The notes: generated from the sequence alone by a model not told the origin. A stretch of DNA of 64,000 bases from CAVSMC01 sp963798655 (GCA_963798655.1 CAWCUH010000001.1:434001-498000); one strand, 5' to 3'; shown: positions 17,197-25,755, counted from the first letter of the stretch. A program made the numbers and translations.

Positions 17197-17283
17197 GTCG
17201 TCCCCGCGCAAGCGGGAACCCAGCGTCGTTAGTGCGGTCGCGTGAGATAACGACACTGGACTCCTGCCTTCGCGGGAATGACG
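17197..17283 (-). repeat. REP-like two-hairpin element, copy B (between dppB and dppC)
   Basis: This is an inverted copy of the family: GTCGTCCCCGCGCAAGCGGG at one side and CTTCGCGGGAATGACG at the other, each a small palindrome, with CAGCGTCGTT and AACGACACTGG inside. It fills the gap between the two permease genes. Confidence 0.85.
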
Positions 17284-17288
17284 GCGGC

Positions 17289-18299
17289 TCATTGCGACCG
17301 CCTTATCCGCGGATTTATCACGCCGTACGTGACGTCGACCAGCAGGTTCACCGTCATCACGACGAGGCCGAGCATCAGCAGGCCGCCCTGCAGCACCGGA
17401 TAGTCGCGCCGGTTGATCGCCTCGATCAGCCACTTGCCGACGCCCGGCCACGAAAAGATCGTCTCGGTCAGGATCGCGCCGGTGAACAGCACGCCGACCT
17501 GAAGGCCGATGACCGTGATCACCGGAATGAGCGCGTTGCGAAACGCGTGCAGTGCGACGACGCGCACCTTCGACAGGCCCTTCGCGCGCGCTGTGCGGAT
17601 GTAGTCCTCGCCGAGCACCTCGAGCATCGACGAGCGGGTCATCCGCGCGATGATCGCGAGCGGCTGCGTGCCGAGCACGATCATCGGCAGCGCGAGGTGC
17701 GACACCGCCGAGCGGAAGGCGCCTTTCTCGCCTGCCAGCAGCGCGTCGATCGTGAGGAAGCCGGTCACCGGCTCGATGTAGTACTTGACGTCGATGCGGC
17801 CCGACACCGGCGTCCATCCGAGCTGCACGGAGAACAGCAGGATCAGCAGCAGGCCCCACCAGAAGATCGGCATCGAGTAGCCGGTGAGCGAGACGCCCAT
17901 CACGCCGTGATCGAACAGCGAGTTTCGTCGCACCGCGGCGATCATCCCGGCCGGAATGCCGAGCACGAGCGCGAACACGATCGCCGAGAGCGCGAGCTCG
18001 ATCGTCGCGGGAAACAGCGTCGCGAACTCGGAGAGGACCGGCGCCTGCGTGATCATCGAGCGCCCGAGGTCGCCGCGCAGCACGCGCTCGATGTAGATGC
18101 CGTACTGCACGAGCACCGGCCGGTCGAGGCCGTATTCCTTCAGCAGCTTTTCGTGGCGCACGGCGTCGATGCCGCGCTCGCCGGCCATCGTTTCGATCGG
18201 ATCGCCGGGCACGAGGCGGATCAGGAAGAACGCGAGCAGCGTCATTCCGATGAACGTCGGAATGACGAGCGTGAGGCGGGTCAGCAGGAAGCGCAGCAT
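17289..18299 (-). CDS. Peptide ABC transporter permease, DppB type
   Basis: The 336-residue permease starts MLRFLLTRLTLVIPTFIGMT and has the DppB hallmark FFLIRLVPGDPIETMAGERG after the first helix. It continues with GDLGRSMITQAPVL and the EAA loop (YIRTARAKGLSKVRVVALHA), and ends in ITVIGLQVGVLF and the YGVINPRIRR tail. Six helices are expected. The ATG at 18299 was chosen over much longer open frames because homology begins there. It is the first gene of the minus-strand operon. Confidence 0.94.
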   Translation of the reverse strand: MLRFLLTRLTLVIPTFIGMTLLAFFLIRLVPGDPIETMAGERGIDAVRHEKLLKEYGLDRPVLVQYGIYIERVLRGDLGRSMITQAPVLSEFATLFPATIELALSAIVFALVLGIPAGMIAAVRRNSLFDHGVMGVSLTGYSMPIFWWGLLLILLFSVQLGWTPVSGRIDVKYYIEPVTGFLTIDALLAGEKGAFRSAVSHLALPMIVLGTQPLAIIARMTRSSMLEVLGEDYIRTARAKGLSKVRVVALHAFRNALIPVITVIGLQVGVLFTGAILTETIFSWPGVGKWLIEAINRRDYPVLQGGLLMLGLVVMTVNLLVDVTYGVINPRIRRSQ

Positions 18300-18410
18300 C
18301 GCGGCGAGCCCGCTCGCCGTCGCCTGCGCGCGGGCGTAGTATTGAACCACAATTCGTGCTGCCGGCAGCCGCGCGCGCCCTGCGCCGGCGTTTGCGGCCG
18401 GCCCGGCGAA

Positions 18411-18439
18411 TTGACGCTCGCAGGCCCTTTGGGCATCAT
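18411..18439 (+). promoter_or_regulatory. Probable sigma-70 promoter of the plus-strand dpp cluster
   Basis: TTGACG and CATCAT are 17 bases apart; the start site would fall near 18446, giving a leader of about 17 bases before the TTG start at 18463. It lies in the 163-base divergent gap between the two dpp clusters. Confidence 0.55.
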
Positions 18440-18462
18440 CGCCGCTGCCTTCGGGCGTCGCC

Positions 18463-19452
18463 TTGATCGCGTTCATCCTTCGCCGACTGATCGAATCGAT
18501 CGCCGTGATGGCGGTCGTCGCGTTCATCGCGTTCGCGCTGTTCAACTTCACCGGCGACCCGGTCGCGTTCATGGTCGGCCAGGATGCAACGGTGCAGGAG
18601 CGCGCGCAGCTTCGGCACGACCTCGGCCTCGACCGGCCTTTCTACGTGCAGTTCGCCCGCTTTGCGCGCAACGCGGCGGCGGGCGATTTCGGCATCTCGC
18701 TGCGCCAGGGGCGCAAGGTGTCCGACCTGTTGCGGGAGCGGCTTCCGGCGACGCTCGAGCTGTCGCTCGTCGCAGCGCTTCTCGCGCTCGTCGCCGGCAT
18801 ACCGCTCGGCGTCTACACGGCACTGCGCCGCGACAGCGTGCTTGCGCAGCTGCTGCTCGCGGGCTCGCTCGTCGGCGTGTCGCTGCCGACGTTCCTGATC
18901 GGCATCCTGCTGATCCTCGTGTTCGCCGTGCAGCTCGGCTGGCTGCCGTCGTTCGGCCGCGGCGAGACGGTTGCGATCGGCGGCTGGACTTCCGGACTGT
19001 TCACGGCGTCCGGGCTGAAGGCGCTGATCCTGCCGTCGATCACGCTGTCGCTGTTCCAGATGACGCTGATCATGCGGCTCGTGCGCGCCGAGATGCTCGA
19101 GGTCCTGCGCACCGACTACATCAAGTTCGCCCGCGCCCGCGGATTGCGCAACAGCACGATCCATTTCGGCCACGCGCTCAAGAACACGCTGGTGCCCGTG
19201 ATCACGATCACCGGCCTGCAGCTCGGTGCGATCATCGCGTTCGCGATCATCACCGAGACCGTGTTCCAGTGGCCCGGCATGGGCCTGCTTTTCATCCAGG
19301 CGGTCAACTTCGCCGACATCCCGGTGATGGCCGCCTATCTTTGCTTCATCGCGCTGGTCTTCGTGCTGCTCAATCTGATCGTCGACTTGCTCTACTACGC
19401 CGTCGACCCGCGACTGCGCGTCGAGCGGCCCGTCCTCGCCGCGCTCGCGTGA
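18463..19452 (+). CDS. Peptide ABC transporter permease, DppB type (second cluster)
   Basis: The 329-residue permease begins MIAFILRRLIESIAVMAVVA from a TTG codon. It shows the DppB pattern: FNFTGDPVAFMVGQDAT after helix one, GDFGISLRQGRKVSDLL, EAA loop (DYIKFARARGLRNSTIHFGH), and a tail VDLLYYAVDPRLRVERP. It is a different branch from the dppB at 17289. It is followed by an M20 hydrolase, an M14-like peptidase and dppC, which suggests import and breakdown of a peptide or an acylated amino acid. Confidence 0.92.
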   Translation: MIAFILRRLIESIAVMAVVAFIAFALFNFTGDPVAFMVGQDATVQERAQLRHDLGLDRPFYVQFARFARNAAAGDFGISLRQGRKVSDLLRERLPATLELSLVAALLALVAGIPLGVYTALRRDSVLAQLLLAGSLVGVSLPTFLIGILLILVFAVQLGWLPSFGRGETVAIGGWTSGLFTASGLKALILPSITLSLFQMTLIMRLVRAEMLEVLRTDYIKFARARGLRNSTIHFGHALKNTLVPVITITGLQLGAIIAFAIITETVFQWPGMGLLFIQAVNFADIPVMAAYLCFIALVFVLLNLIVDLLYYAVDPRLRVERPVLAALA

Positions 19453-19478
19453 CGCGCGCGGCGACTCGCCGTCCATCC

Positions 19479-20669
19479 ATGACCAATCCCGTCGACCACA
19501 TCCGCGCCTGGCAACCCGATTTCGCGAGCTTCCGTCGCGAGCTGCACATGCATCCCGAGCTCGGCTTCGAGGAGCACCGCACGGCGAAGCACGTCGCCGA
19601 ACGGCTTGCCGGCCTCGGCGTCGAGCACCACACGGGAATCGGCAGGACCGGCATCGTCGCCGTCATTCCGGGCCGCAGCACCACGAGCGGCAGGAGCATC
19701 GGGCTGCGCGCCGACATGGACGCGCTGCCGCTGCAGGAGGAGAACGCGTTCGCGCACAAGTCGCGCTACGACGGCCGCATGCACGGCTGCGGCCACGACG
19801 GGCACACGACGATGCTGCTCGCGGCCGCGCGCTACCTGTACGAGACACGCCGCTTCGACGGCACCGCGTACATGATCTTCCAGCCGGGCGAGGAGGGCTA
19901 CGCCGGCGCGAAGGCGATGATCGACGACGGCCTGTTCGTGCGCTTTCCGGCGCAACAGGTATTCGCGCTGCACAACTGGCCGGCGCTCGCGCCCGGACGC
20001 ATCGGCATCACGCCCGGGCCTGCGATGGCGGCGGCAGACCGCATCGAGATCACGATCGACGGCCGCGGCGGGCACGGCGCGCATCCGCATGCGGCCGTCG
20101 ACCCGGTGCTCGTCGCCGGCCACATCATCACCGCCGCGCAGTCGATCGTCAGCCGCAACGTGAGCCCGATCGACACGGCGGTGGTGAGCCTGTGCTCGAT
20201 GCAGGCCGGCAATCCCGGCGCGATGAGCGTCATCCCGGCGCATGCAAAGCTGGTCGGCACCGTGCGCACGTTCCGGCCGGCGACGCAGGACATGATCGAG
20301 AAGCGCCTCGGCGAGCTGGTGCCGTCGATTGCCGCGGCGTTCGGCGCGCGCGCGACGCTCGATTACCAGCGCGTCTACCCGGCGACGATCAACCACGAGC
20401 GGGAGACGCAGTTCGCCATCGACGTGGCGACGGCGCTCGTCGGCTCCGACAACGTCGAGCGCGAACTCGATCCGTCGATGGGCGCCGAGGACTTCGCGTT
20501 CATGCTGCAGGTGCGGCCCGGAGCCTACGCGCGCCTCGGGCAGGGCGGCTTCGAGAGCGGCGCGTTCCTGCACAGCAGCCGCTACGACTTCAACGATGCG
20601 GTGATCCCGGTCGGCGCGGGCTATCTGGCCGCGCTCGCCGAGCGTGCGATGCCGCTCGCGGCCGCGTGA
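19479..20669 (+). CDS. M20 family amidohydrolase (hippurate hydrolase / N-acyl amino acid deacylase type)
   Basis: The 396-residue enzyme has the M20D signatures in order: HPELGFEEHRTAKHV near 25, GLRADMDALPLQEEN near 70, the metal site HGCGHDGHTTMLLAAA near 103, FQPGEEGYAGAKAM near 132, and the dimerisation domain (DGRGGHGAHPHAAVDPV). Relatives remove acyl groups from amino acids using two metal ions, bridged here by the HGCGHDGH cysteine. No signal peptide is present, so it acts in the cytoplasm on imported substrate. The stop overlaps a possible GTG start of the next gene, so the two are probably coupled. Confidence 0.93.
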   Translation: MTNPVDHIRAWQPDFASFRRELHMHPELGFEEHRTAKHVAERLAGLGVEHHTGIGRTGIVAVIPGRSTTSGRSIGLRADMDALPLQEENAFAHKSRYDGRMHGCGHDGHTTMLLAAARYLYETRRFDGTAYMIFQPGEEGYAGAKAMIDDGLFVRFPAQQVFALHNWPALAPGRIGITPGPAMAAADRIEITIDGRGGHGAHPHAAVDPVLVAGHIITAAQSIVSRNVSPIDTAVVSLCSMQAGNPGAMSVIPAHAKLVGTVRTFRPATQDMIEKRLGELVPSIAAAFGARATLDYQRVYPATINHERETQFAIDVATALVGSDNVERELDPSMGAEDFAFMLQVRPGAYARLGQGGFESGAFLHSSRYDFNDAVIPVGAGYLAALAERAMPLAAA

Positions 20670-20680
20670 TCGCAACGCGC

Positions 20681-21778
20681 ATGGCGAACCGGGTCTCGCT
20701 CCATTTTGCCGCCACCTACGCGCAGGCGCGAACCAAGTTTCGCGACGCCGCCGCCGCGCGCGGCCTCGCCGTGCAATCGCTCGTGAATCCGGGCGAGCGC
20801 GGGCCGGACGGCGAGGAGCTCGCCACCGACATCGCCGTGCTCGGCGATGCGAGCGCGAAGGCGGCCTTGCTGCTCACCTCCGGCACGCACGGCGTCGAGG
20901 GCTTCTGCGGTTCGGGCTGCCAGGTCGCGTTGCTGCACGACGATGCGTTTCGCGAGGCCGTCGCCGCATCGCGCGTCGCGGTCGTGCTCTACCACGCGGT
21001 GAATCCGTACGGTTTCGCGCATCTTCGGCGCACGAACGAGGACAACGTCGACCTGAATCGCAACTTCCGCGATTTCTCGACGCCGCCGCCGCGCAACGCC
21101 GCGTACGCCGACGTGCACGCGTTCACCGTGCCGTCGCAATGGCCGCCGGCCGCGGACAACGAGGCGGAGATCGGCGCGTACATCGCCCGCCACGGCGTGA
21201 AGGCGTACCAGGCGGCTGTGAGCGGCGGCCAGTACGAGTTCGCCGACGGCCTCTTCTATGGCGGCTCGAAGCCGACGTGGAGCAACGGCGTGCTGCGCGC
21301 GGCGCTGCGCGCGCATGCGGCGAAACGCGCGCGCTTAGGCTGGATCGACTTTCACACCGGCCTCGGACCCTGGGCTCACGGCGAAAAGATCTATTCGGGT
21401 CCCGACGAGCGCGCGACGATCGCCCGCGCGTGCGCATGGTGGGGCAACGACGTCACGTCGTTCTACGACGGCACGTCGACGTCCGCGCACGTGACCGGCG
21501 TGCTGTCGCAGGCCGTAACAGACGAATGCCCCCGCGTCGAATACACCGGCATTGCGCTCGAATACGGTACCGTGCCGATCCAGGAATCGTTGAACGCGCT
21601 GCGCGCCGACCAGTGGTTGCAGAATCATCCGAATGCCCCGGCGGCGCAGCGATCCGACATCAAGCGGCGAATCCGCGACGCGTTCTACGGCGACAGCGAC
21701 GAGTGGAAGGCGATGGTGTTCGGGCAGGCGCGCGTCGCATGCTTGCAGGCGCTGCGCGGGCTCGCAGCCGCCTGCTGA
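20681..21778 (+). CDS. M14-like zinc peptidase family protein (DUF2817)
   Basis: The 365-residue protein belongs to DUF2817, a relative of zinc carboxypeptidases. The first zinc motif is SGTHGVEGFCGSG, followed by YHAVNPYGFAHLRRTNEDN, the NVDLNRNFRDF motif, and a later histidine in WIDFHTGLGPWAHG. It has no signal peptide. The ATG at 20681 is used, but a GTG at 20666 overlaps the preceding stop as GTGA and is equally plausible. Its place between dpp-type permease genes points to processing of imported peptides; its true substrate is unknown. Confidence 0.85.
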   Translation: MANRVSLHFAATYAQARTKFRDAAAARGLAVQSLVNPGERGPDGEELATDIAVLGDASAKAALLLTSGTHGVEGFCGSGCQVALLHDDAFREAVAASRVAVVLYHAVNPYGFAHLRRTNEDNVDLNRNFRDFSTPPPRNAAYADVHAFTVPSQWPPAADNEAEIGAYIARHGVKAYQAAVSGGQYEFADGLFYGGSKPTWSNGVLRAALRAHAAKRARLGWIDFHTGLGPWAHGEKIYSGPDERATIARACAWWGNDVTSFYDGTSTSAHVTGVLSQAVTDECPRVEYTGIALEYGTVPIQESLNALRADQWLQNHPNAPAAQRSDIKRRIRDAFYGDSDEWKAMVFGQARVACLQALRGLAAAC

Positions 21779-21813
21779 CGGAATGTCCACGGCGACGACC
21801 GTGTTTGCGTGAC

Positions 21814-22773
21814 ATGACGATCGATTTCGCCGGCGCGGCCACCAACCCTGCTGTGAGCAGGGTCGCAAGGCGCATCAGCGGCTGGTGGGGCGGCGATGTC
21901 GTGTGGAGCTTTCGCCATTCGCCGGTTGCCATCGTGGCCGCCGCCGTCCTGTTGCTGTGCATCGGCGGCGCGATGCTCGCGCCCTGGATAGCACCGCATG
22001 ATCCGTTCGATTTGCGCACGTTGAATCTCGCCGATGCGCTCGCGCCGCCGGCCTGGCTCGGCGGTCACGCGAAATACGCGCTCGGTACCGACGATCAGGG
22101 CCGCGACGTACTCTCGGCGATCCTGTTCGGCGCGCGCGTGTCGCTTGCGGTCGGCGCCGCCGCCGTCGCGCTTGCCGTCCTGCTCGGCGTCGCGCTCGGG
22201 CTCGTCGCCGGTTACGCGGGCGGCCGCATCGACGCGCTGATCATGCGCGTGGCCGACGTGCAGCTGTCGTTCCCGGCGATCCTGATTGCGCTGCTGATCG
22301 ACGGCGTGGCCCGCGCCGTGCTGCCGCGCGACGCGCATGCGGACATCGCCGTCGCCGTGCTGGTGATCGCGATCGCCCTGTCGAACTGGGTCCAGTACGC
22401 GCGCACGGTGCGCGGGTCGACGATGGTCGAGAAGAACAAGGACTACGTGCAGGCCGCGCGCGTGATCGGCATCGGGGCGGTCGCCATCATGCGCCGCCAC
22501 CTGCTGCCGAACGTGCTCGGACCGGTGCTCGTGCTCGCGACGATCAACGTGGCGACGGCGATCATCATCGAGGCGACGCTGTCGTTCCTCGGCGTCGGGC
22601 TGCCGCCGACGCAGCCGTCGCTCGGCACGCTGATCCGCGTGGGCAACGATTATTTGTTCTCGGGGGAGTGGTGGATCGCGATCTTTCCGGGCGCGGCGCT
22701 GGTCATAATGGTGTTGGCGATCAACCTGCTCGGCGACTGGCTGCGCGACGCGCTGAACCCGAAGCTGCGCTGA
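21814..22773 (+). CDS. Peptide ABC transporter permease, DppC type (second cluster)
   Basis: The 319-residue permease has the DppC pattern: a cytoplasmic start, helix AIVAAAVLLLCIGGAML, then APHDPFDLRTLNLADAL and YALGTDDQGRDVLSAIL, several helices, the EAA loop (DYVQAARVIGIGAVAIMRRH), and the tail INLLGDWLRDALNPKLR. It should form the channel with the product of 18463. The distance from its partner gene, with two hydrolase genes between, is unusual but seen in catabolic dpp clusters. Confidence 0.93.
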   Translation: MTIDFAGAATNPAVSRVARRISGWWGGDVVWSFRHSPVAIVAAAVLLLCIGGAMLAPWIAPHDPFDLRTLNLADALAPPAWLGGHAKYALGTDDQGRDVLSAILFGARVSLAVGAAAVALAVLLGVALGLVAGYAGGRIDALIMRVADVQLSFPAILIALLIDGVARAVLPRDAHADIAVAVLVIAIALSNWVQYARTVRGSTMVEKNKDYVQAARVIGIGAVAIMRRHLLPNVLGPVLVLATINVATAIIIEATLSFLGVGLPPTQPSLGTLIRVGNDYLFSGEWWIAIFPGAALVIMVLAINLLGDWLRDALNPKLR

Positions 22774-22815
22774 AGCGAGAGCCGGCGGGATGGGCAAAAC
22801 CAAAGGAGAACCCCA

Positions 22816-23196
22816 ATGAAACGTGCTTTGCTACTGCTGGCGGCGCCGCTCGCGCTCGCCGCGTGCCAGACGGTCGGACCGACGTGGAGCGAGCTGTCGG
22901 GCGACCACTACTACAACACGACCACTCCCGACCGGCGAATCGGCATCATCGTCAAGGTCGATGACCGCGGCGCGTTCGGCCAGACGCCGATCAAGACGGA
23001 GCCCGGCACGCATCGCATCGTGATGGAGTCGCCGAACCACGGACGCTTCCGCGGCGGCGACCAGAAAGAGCTCACGATGAACCTCGAGCCGTGCAAGCGC
23101 TATTTTCTCGCGTCGCAGTTCAACAACCCGGTTTCGCCCGACTGGAAGCCCGTCGTCGATTACGTCGAGACGATTCCCGGGTGTCACGTCGGGTGA
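22816..23196 (+). CDS. Small lipoprotein inside the second dpp cluster
   Basis: The 126-residue protein has a lipoprotein signal (MKRALLLLAAPLALAAC, lipobox LAAC, cysteine 17), so it should be lipid-anchored in the envelope. The mature part includes GQTPIKTEPGTHRIVMESP, which recalls small beta-sandwich (PEGA-like) lipoproteins, and two further cysteines (EPCKRYF, IPGCHVG) that could form a disulfide. It has its own AAAGGAG ribosome site. It lies between dppC and dppD of the second cluster, where no binding protein is present. I do not recognise the family; a role with the transporter is only inferred from position. Confidence 0.8.
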   Translation: MKRALLLLAAPLALAACQTVGPTWSELSGDHYYNTTTPDRRIGIIVKVDDRGAFGQTPIKTEPGTHRIVMESPNHGRFRGGDQKELTMNLEPCKRYFLASQFNNPVSPDWKPVVDYVETIPGCHVG

Positions 23197-23256
23197 AAAC
23201 TTCTGGTGGAAACGCACCGCGCTTGGCGGCGCTTCGCGCCGTAGCGCGCCGCTACA
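23194..23256 (+). repeat. Stop-associated hairpin element, copy 1
   Basis: Starting at the lipoprotein stop codon, GAAAAC is followed by a hairpin at 23218-23248: CGCGCT pairs with AGCGCG, then a TG bulge, then GCGGCGC pairs with GCGCCGT. A second copy with the same plan but a different inner stem is at 39296-39365. Confidence 0.65.
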
Positions 23257-23260
23257 TGAA

Positions 23261-24238
23261 GTGAGCGGCACGCCGCTGCTCGACGTTGCGGGCCTCACCG
23301 TCGAGTTCCCGACGCGCCACGGCACGCTCACCGCCGTGCGCGACGTCTCGTTCGCGATTGCGCCCGGCGAAGTGCTCGGCGTCGTCGGTGAATCGGGGGC
23401 CGGCAAATCGCTGACCGGCGCGGCGATCATCGGCCTTGTCGACGCGCCTGGCCGTATCGCCAACGGCGAGGTGCGGCTCGCGGGACGGCGCATCGACAAC
23501 CTGCCCGACGACGCGATGCGCCGCGTGCGCGGTCGCGAGATCGGCGCAGTGTTCCAGGATCCGTTGACGGCGCTCAATCCGCTGTACACGGTCGGCCGCC
23601 AGCTCACCGAGACGATCCGCACGCACTTACCGCTCGGCGCCGCCGAGGCGCGAGCGCGCGCCGTCGCGCTGCTCGACGAAGTCGGCATTCCGGCGGCGAT
23701 GCAAAGACTCGATCATTATCCGCACCAGTTCTCGGGCGGCATGCGCCAGCGCGTCGTGCTCGCGCTTGCGCTCGCGGCGAGCCCGAAGCTCATCATCGCC
23801 GACGAGCCGACGACGGCGCTCGACGTGTCGATCCAGGCGCAGATCATCCAGCTGCTGAAGCGCCTCGCGCGCGATCATGCGACGGCGGTGATGCTGATCA
23901 CGCACGACATGGGCGTCATCGCGGAAACCGCCGATCGCGTCGCGGTCATGTACGCCGGGCGCATCGTCGAGATCGGCCCAGTCGCCGACGTGATTCACCG
24001 CCCGGCGCACCCGTACACGATCGGGCTGATGGGCTCGATCCCGAAGCTTGCACTCGAGCGCGACCGGCTCGTATCGATCGACGGCGCGATGCCGCGCCTG
24101 TCCGCGATGCCTTCCGGTTGCGCGTTTCATCCGCGCTGTCCGCACGCGTTCGCGCGCTGCGCGCAGGAGCGCCCGGCACTGGCCGACGTGGGCGCGACGC
24201 GCGCCGCCTGCTGGCTGCACGCCCGCGCCGCCGCGTAA
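23261..24238 (+). CDS. Peptide ABC transporter ATP-binding protein, DppD type (second cluster)
   Basis: The 325-residue ATPase starts at GTG and shows Walker A GESGAGKSL, Q-loop AVFQDPLTALNPLY, signature FSGGMRQRVVLALAL, Walker B LIIADEPTTALD, and the family C-terminus with cysteines (GCAFHPRCPHAFARC). It pairs with the DppF-type ATPase at 24614. A structured hairpin lies just before it, within the same transcription unit. Confidence 0.92.
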   Translation: MSGTPLLDVAGLTVEFPTRHGTLTAVRDVSFAIAPGEVLGVVGESGAGKSLTGAAIIGLVDAPGRIANGEVRLAGRRIDNLPDDAMRRVRGREIGAVFQDPLTALNPLYTVGRQLTETIRTHLPLGAAEARARAVALLDEVGIPAAMQRLDHYPHQFSGGMRQRVVLALALAASPKLIIADEPTTALDVSIQAQIIQLLKRLARDHATAVMLITHDMGVIAETADRVAVMYAGRIVEIGPVADVIHRPAHPYTIGLMGSIPKLALERDRLVSIDGAMPRLSAMPSGCAFHPRCPHAFARCAQERPALADVGATRAACWLHARAAA

Positions 24239-24613
24239 GTCGCGATTCGATGGTCGACTCCGGCGATTGCGTGATCGTCGGCGTCACCGAAGGGCCGCGC
24301 GAGCACGGTGTCGGCGGCCAGGTGAACCCGTTCGGCATCGAGGCGCCGGCGCTCACCGCGTGCCTTGCGATCGCGCGTCATGTTCGTCTGCTGCTCTAGA
24401 ATGTGGCCGCGACGAGCGGGGCGGCACTGCGCCGGCTCGCGCCGGGTCGCGCATCAGACAGGCTGAACCGGTCACGGAGGAGAGCGCAAATGGCAACGCT
24501 CGGCGTCGACGACGACGGCGCGATCAGGCGGCCGCTCGTCGCAGCGACGGCGCAGTAACGGCGGCGGCGACAAGATCGCGCCTTCCACCGCCTCGCTGCT
24601 CGATGTCGTCGAC
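24239..24613 (+). other. 375-base gap between dppD and dppF of the second cluster
   Basis: It holds the unrecognised short frame at 24250-24399. It also holds an ATG at 24490 with a good GGAGG site that reads only 22 codons before TAA at 24556-24558. Homology to DppF begins in another frame near 24593, before the usable GTG, so one extra base between 24490 and about 24570 would explain the layout. Confidence 0.5.
24250..24399 (+). CDS. Short open frame of 49 residues, unrecognised, possibly a gene remnant
   Basis: ATG at 24250 opens a frame with a protein-like composition (CVIVGVTEGPREHGVGGQ, then NPFGIEAPALTACLAIARH) ending at TAG in 24397-24399. It has no good ribosome site and lies directly after dppD. 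It could be the C-terminal remnant of a lost gene, or chance. Confidence 0.3.
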   Translation: MVDSGDCVIVGVTEGPREHGVGGQVNPFGIEAPALTACLAIARHVRLLL

Positions 24614-25612
24614 GTGTCGCGCACGTTCGACGTGTCGCCGCCGTGGCTCGACCGCGTGCTGGCGGGCAAGCGGCGCGCAACGCTCACGGCGGTAAACCGG
24701 GTGTCGCTCGCGATCGCGCGCGGCGAGACGCTCGGTCTCGTCGGCGAGTCGGGCTGCGGCAAGTCGACGGTCGCGCGGATGATCGTCGGGCTGTACGAGC
24801 CCACGCGCGGGCGCATCGTCTACGACGGTGTGGTCCTCGCCGGCGACGGTGCGTCGGCGAGCGACGCGTCGCTGCGGCGGCGCGCGCGGCAATCGATGCA
24901 GATGATCTTCCAGGATCCGTACGCGAGCCTGAACCCGCGCTGGCGCGTCGACGCGATCGTCGCCGAGCCGATCGTCGCGCAGTCGCCACGGCTCGCGCGT
25001 GCCGACGTCGCGGCTCGCGTCGTCCAGTTGCTCGAGCAGGTCGGCCTCGGCGCCGCCGATGCAGCCAGATATCCGCATCAGTTCAGCGGCGGGCAACGCC
25101 AGCGGGTGTCGATTGCCCGCGCGCTCGCGACGCACCCGGCGTTCGTCGTCTGCGACGAGCCCACGTCCGCGCTCGACGTGTCGGTGCAGGCGCAGGTGCT
25201 GAACCTGATGCGCGACCTGCAGCGCAGGCTCTCGCTCACGTACCTGTTCATCTCGCACAACCTCGCCGTCGTGCGCCACGTCGCCGATCGCGTCGGTGTG
25301 ATGTACGTCGGTCGCATCGTCGAGATCGCGCCGACGCCGCAGCTGTTCAGTGCGCCGCGGCATCCGTATACGCGAATGCTGCTCGCCGCAGTGCCCGACG
25401 TCGAAACGCCGGGCCGCGCGCGAACGCCAGTCGCAGGCGAGGTGCCGAACCCGATCGATCCGCCGGGCGGCTGCGCGTTTCATCCCCGCTGCGCGTACGC
25501 GAACGAACGCTGCCGTCGTGAAGCGCCGCCGCTGGTCGAGCGCGACGGCGGCGCGGTCGCGTGCCACGCCGTCGACGAAGGGCGCATCGACGGCGGCGTT
25601 CCGGCGCGCTGA
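24614..25612 (+). CDS. Peptide ABC transporter ATP-binding protein, DppF type (second cluster), 5' end probably disturbed
   Basis: The 332 residues read from the first in-frame GTG include Walker A GESGCGKST, Q-loop MIFQDPYASLNPRW, signature FSGGQRQRVSIARAL, Walker B FVVCDEPTSALD, and the C-terminal GCAFHPRCAYANERC. Family members begin about seven residues earlier (LLDV-type strand); here TASLLDVVDVSRTF is encoded in frame before the GTG with no canonical start codon. The well-spaced ATG at 24490 is one frame off. So the native start is probably 24490 with a one-base insertion after it. The remaining domain is intact and should be functional if expressed. Confidence 0.88.
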   Translation: MSRTFDVSPPWLDRVLAGKRRATLTAVNRVSLAIARGETLGLVGESGCGKSTVARMIVGLYEPTRGRIVYDGVVLAGDGASASDASLRRRARQSMQMIFQDPYASLNPRWRVDAIVAEPIVAQSPRLARADVAARVVQLLEQVGLGAADAARYPHQFSGGQRQRVSIARALATHPAFVVCDEPTSALDVSVQAQVLNLMRDLQRRLSLTYLFISHNLAVVRHVADRVGVMYVGRIVEIAPTPQLFSAPRHPYTRMLLAAVPDVETPGRARTPVAGEVPNPIDPPGGCAFHPRCAYANERCRREAPPLVERDGGAVACHAVDEGRIDGGVPAR

Positions 25613-25652
25613 CGGCGACTCGCCTTGTACCGATTTAGCGCTGCGCTTCCGC

Positions 25653-25658
25653 TATAAT
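25653..25658 (+). promoter_or_regulatory. -10 box TATAAT upstream of smc
   Basis: A perfect TATAAT lies 98 bases before the smc GTG, in the gap after the dpp cluster. No good -35 hexamer is seen at 16 to 18 bases. Confidence 0.5.
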
Positions 25659-25755
25659 TCGATCGCATTTGCGGCGGCCGGATCGCGGTGTCTCGCGTCA
25701 CCGCGCCGGCCGCGCAACGCCATCCCTCCGTCGCCAACGCAACTCCGGGTTCCTC

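Noticed and set aside
17163..20669. Very long plus-strand frame reaching back from the M20 hydrolase gene over dppB
   Set aside because: Only the last 397 codons encode a recognisable enzyme; the rest is antisense to dppB and in another frame of the second dppB.
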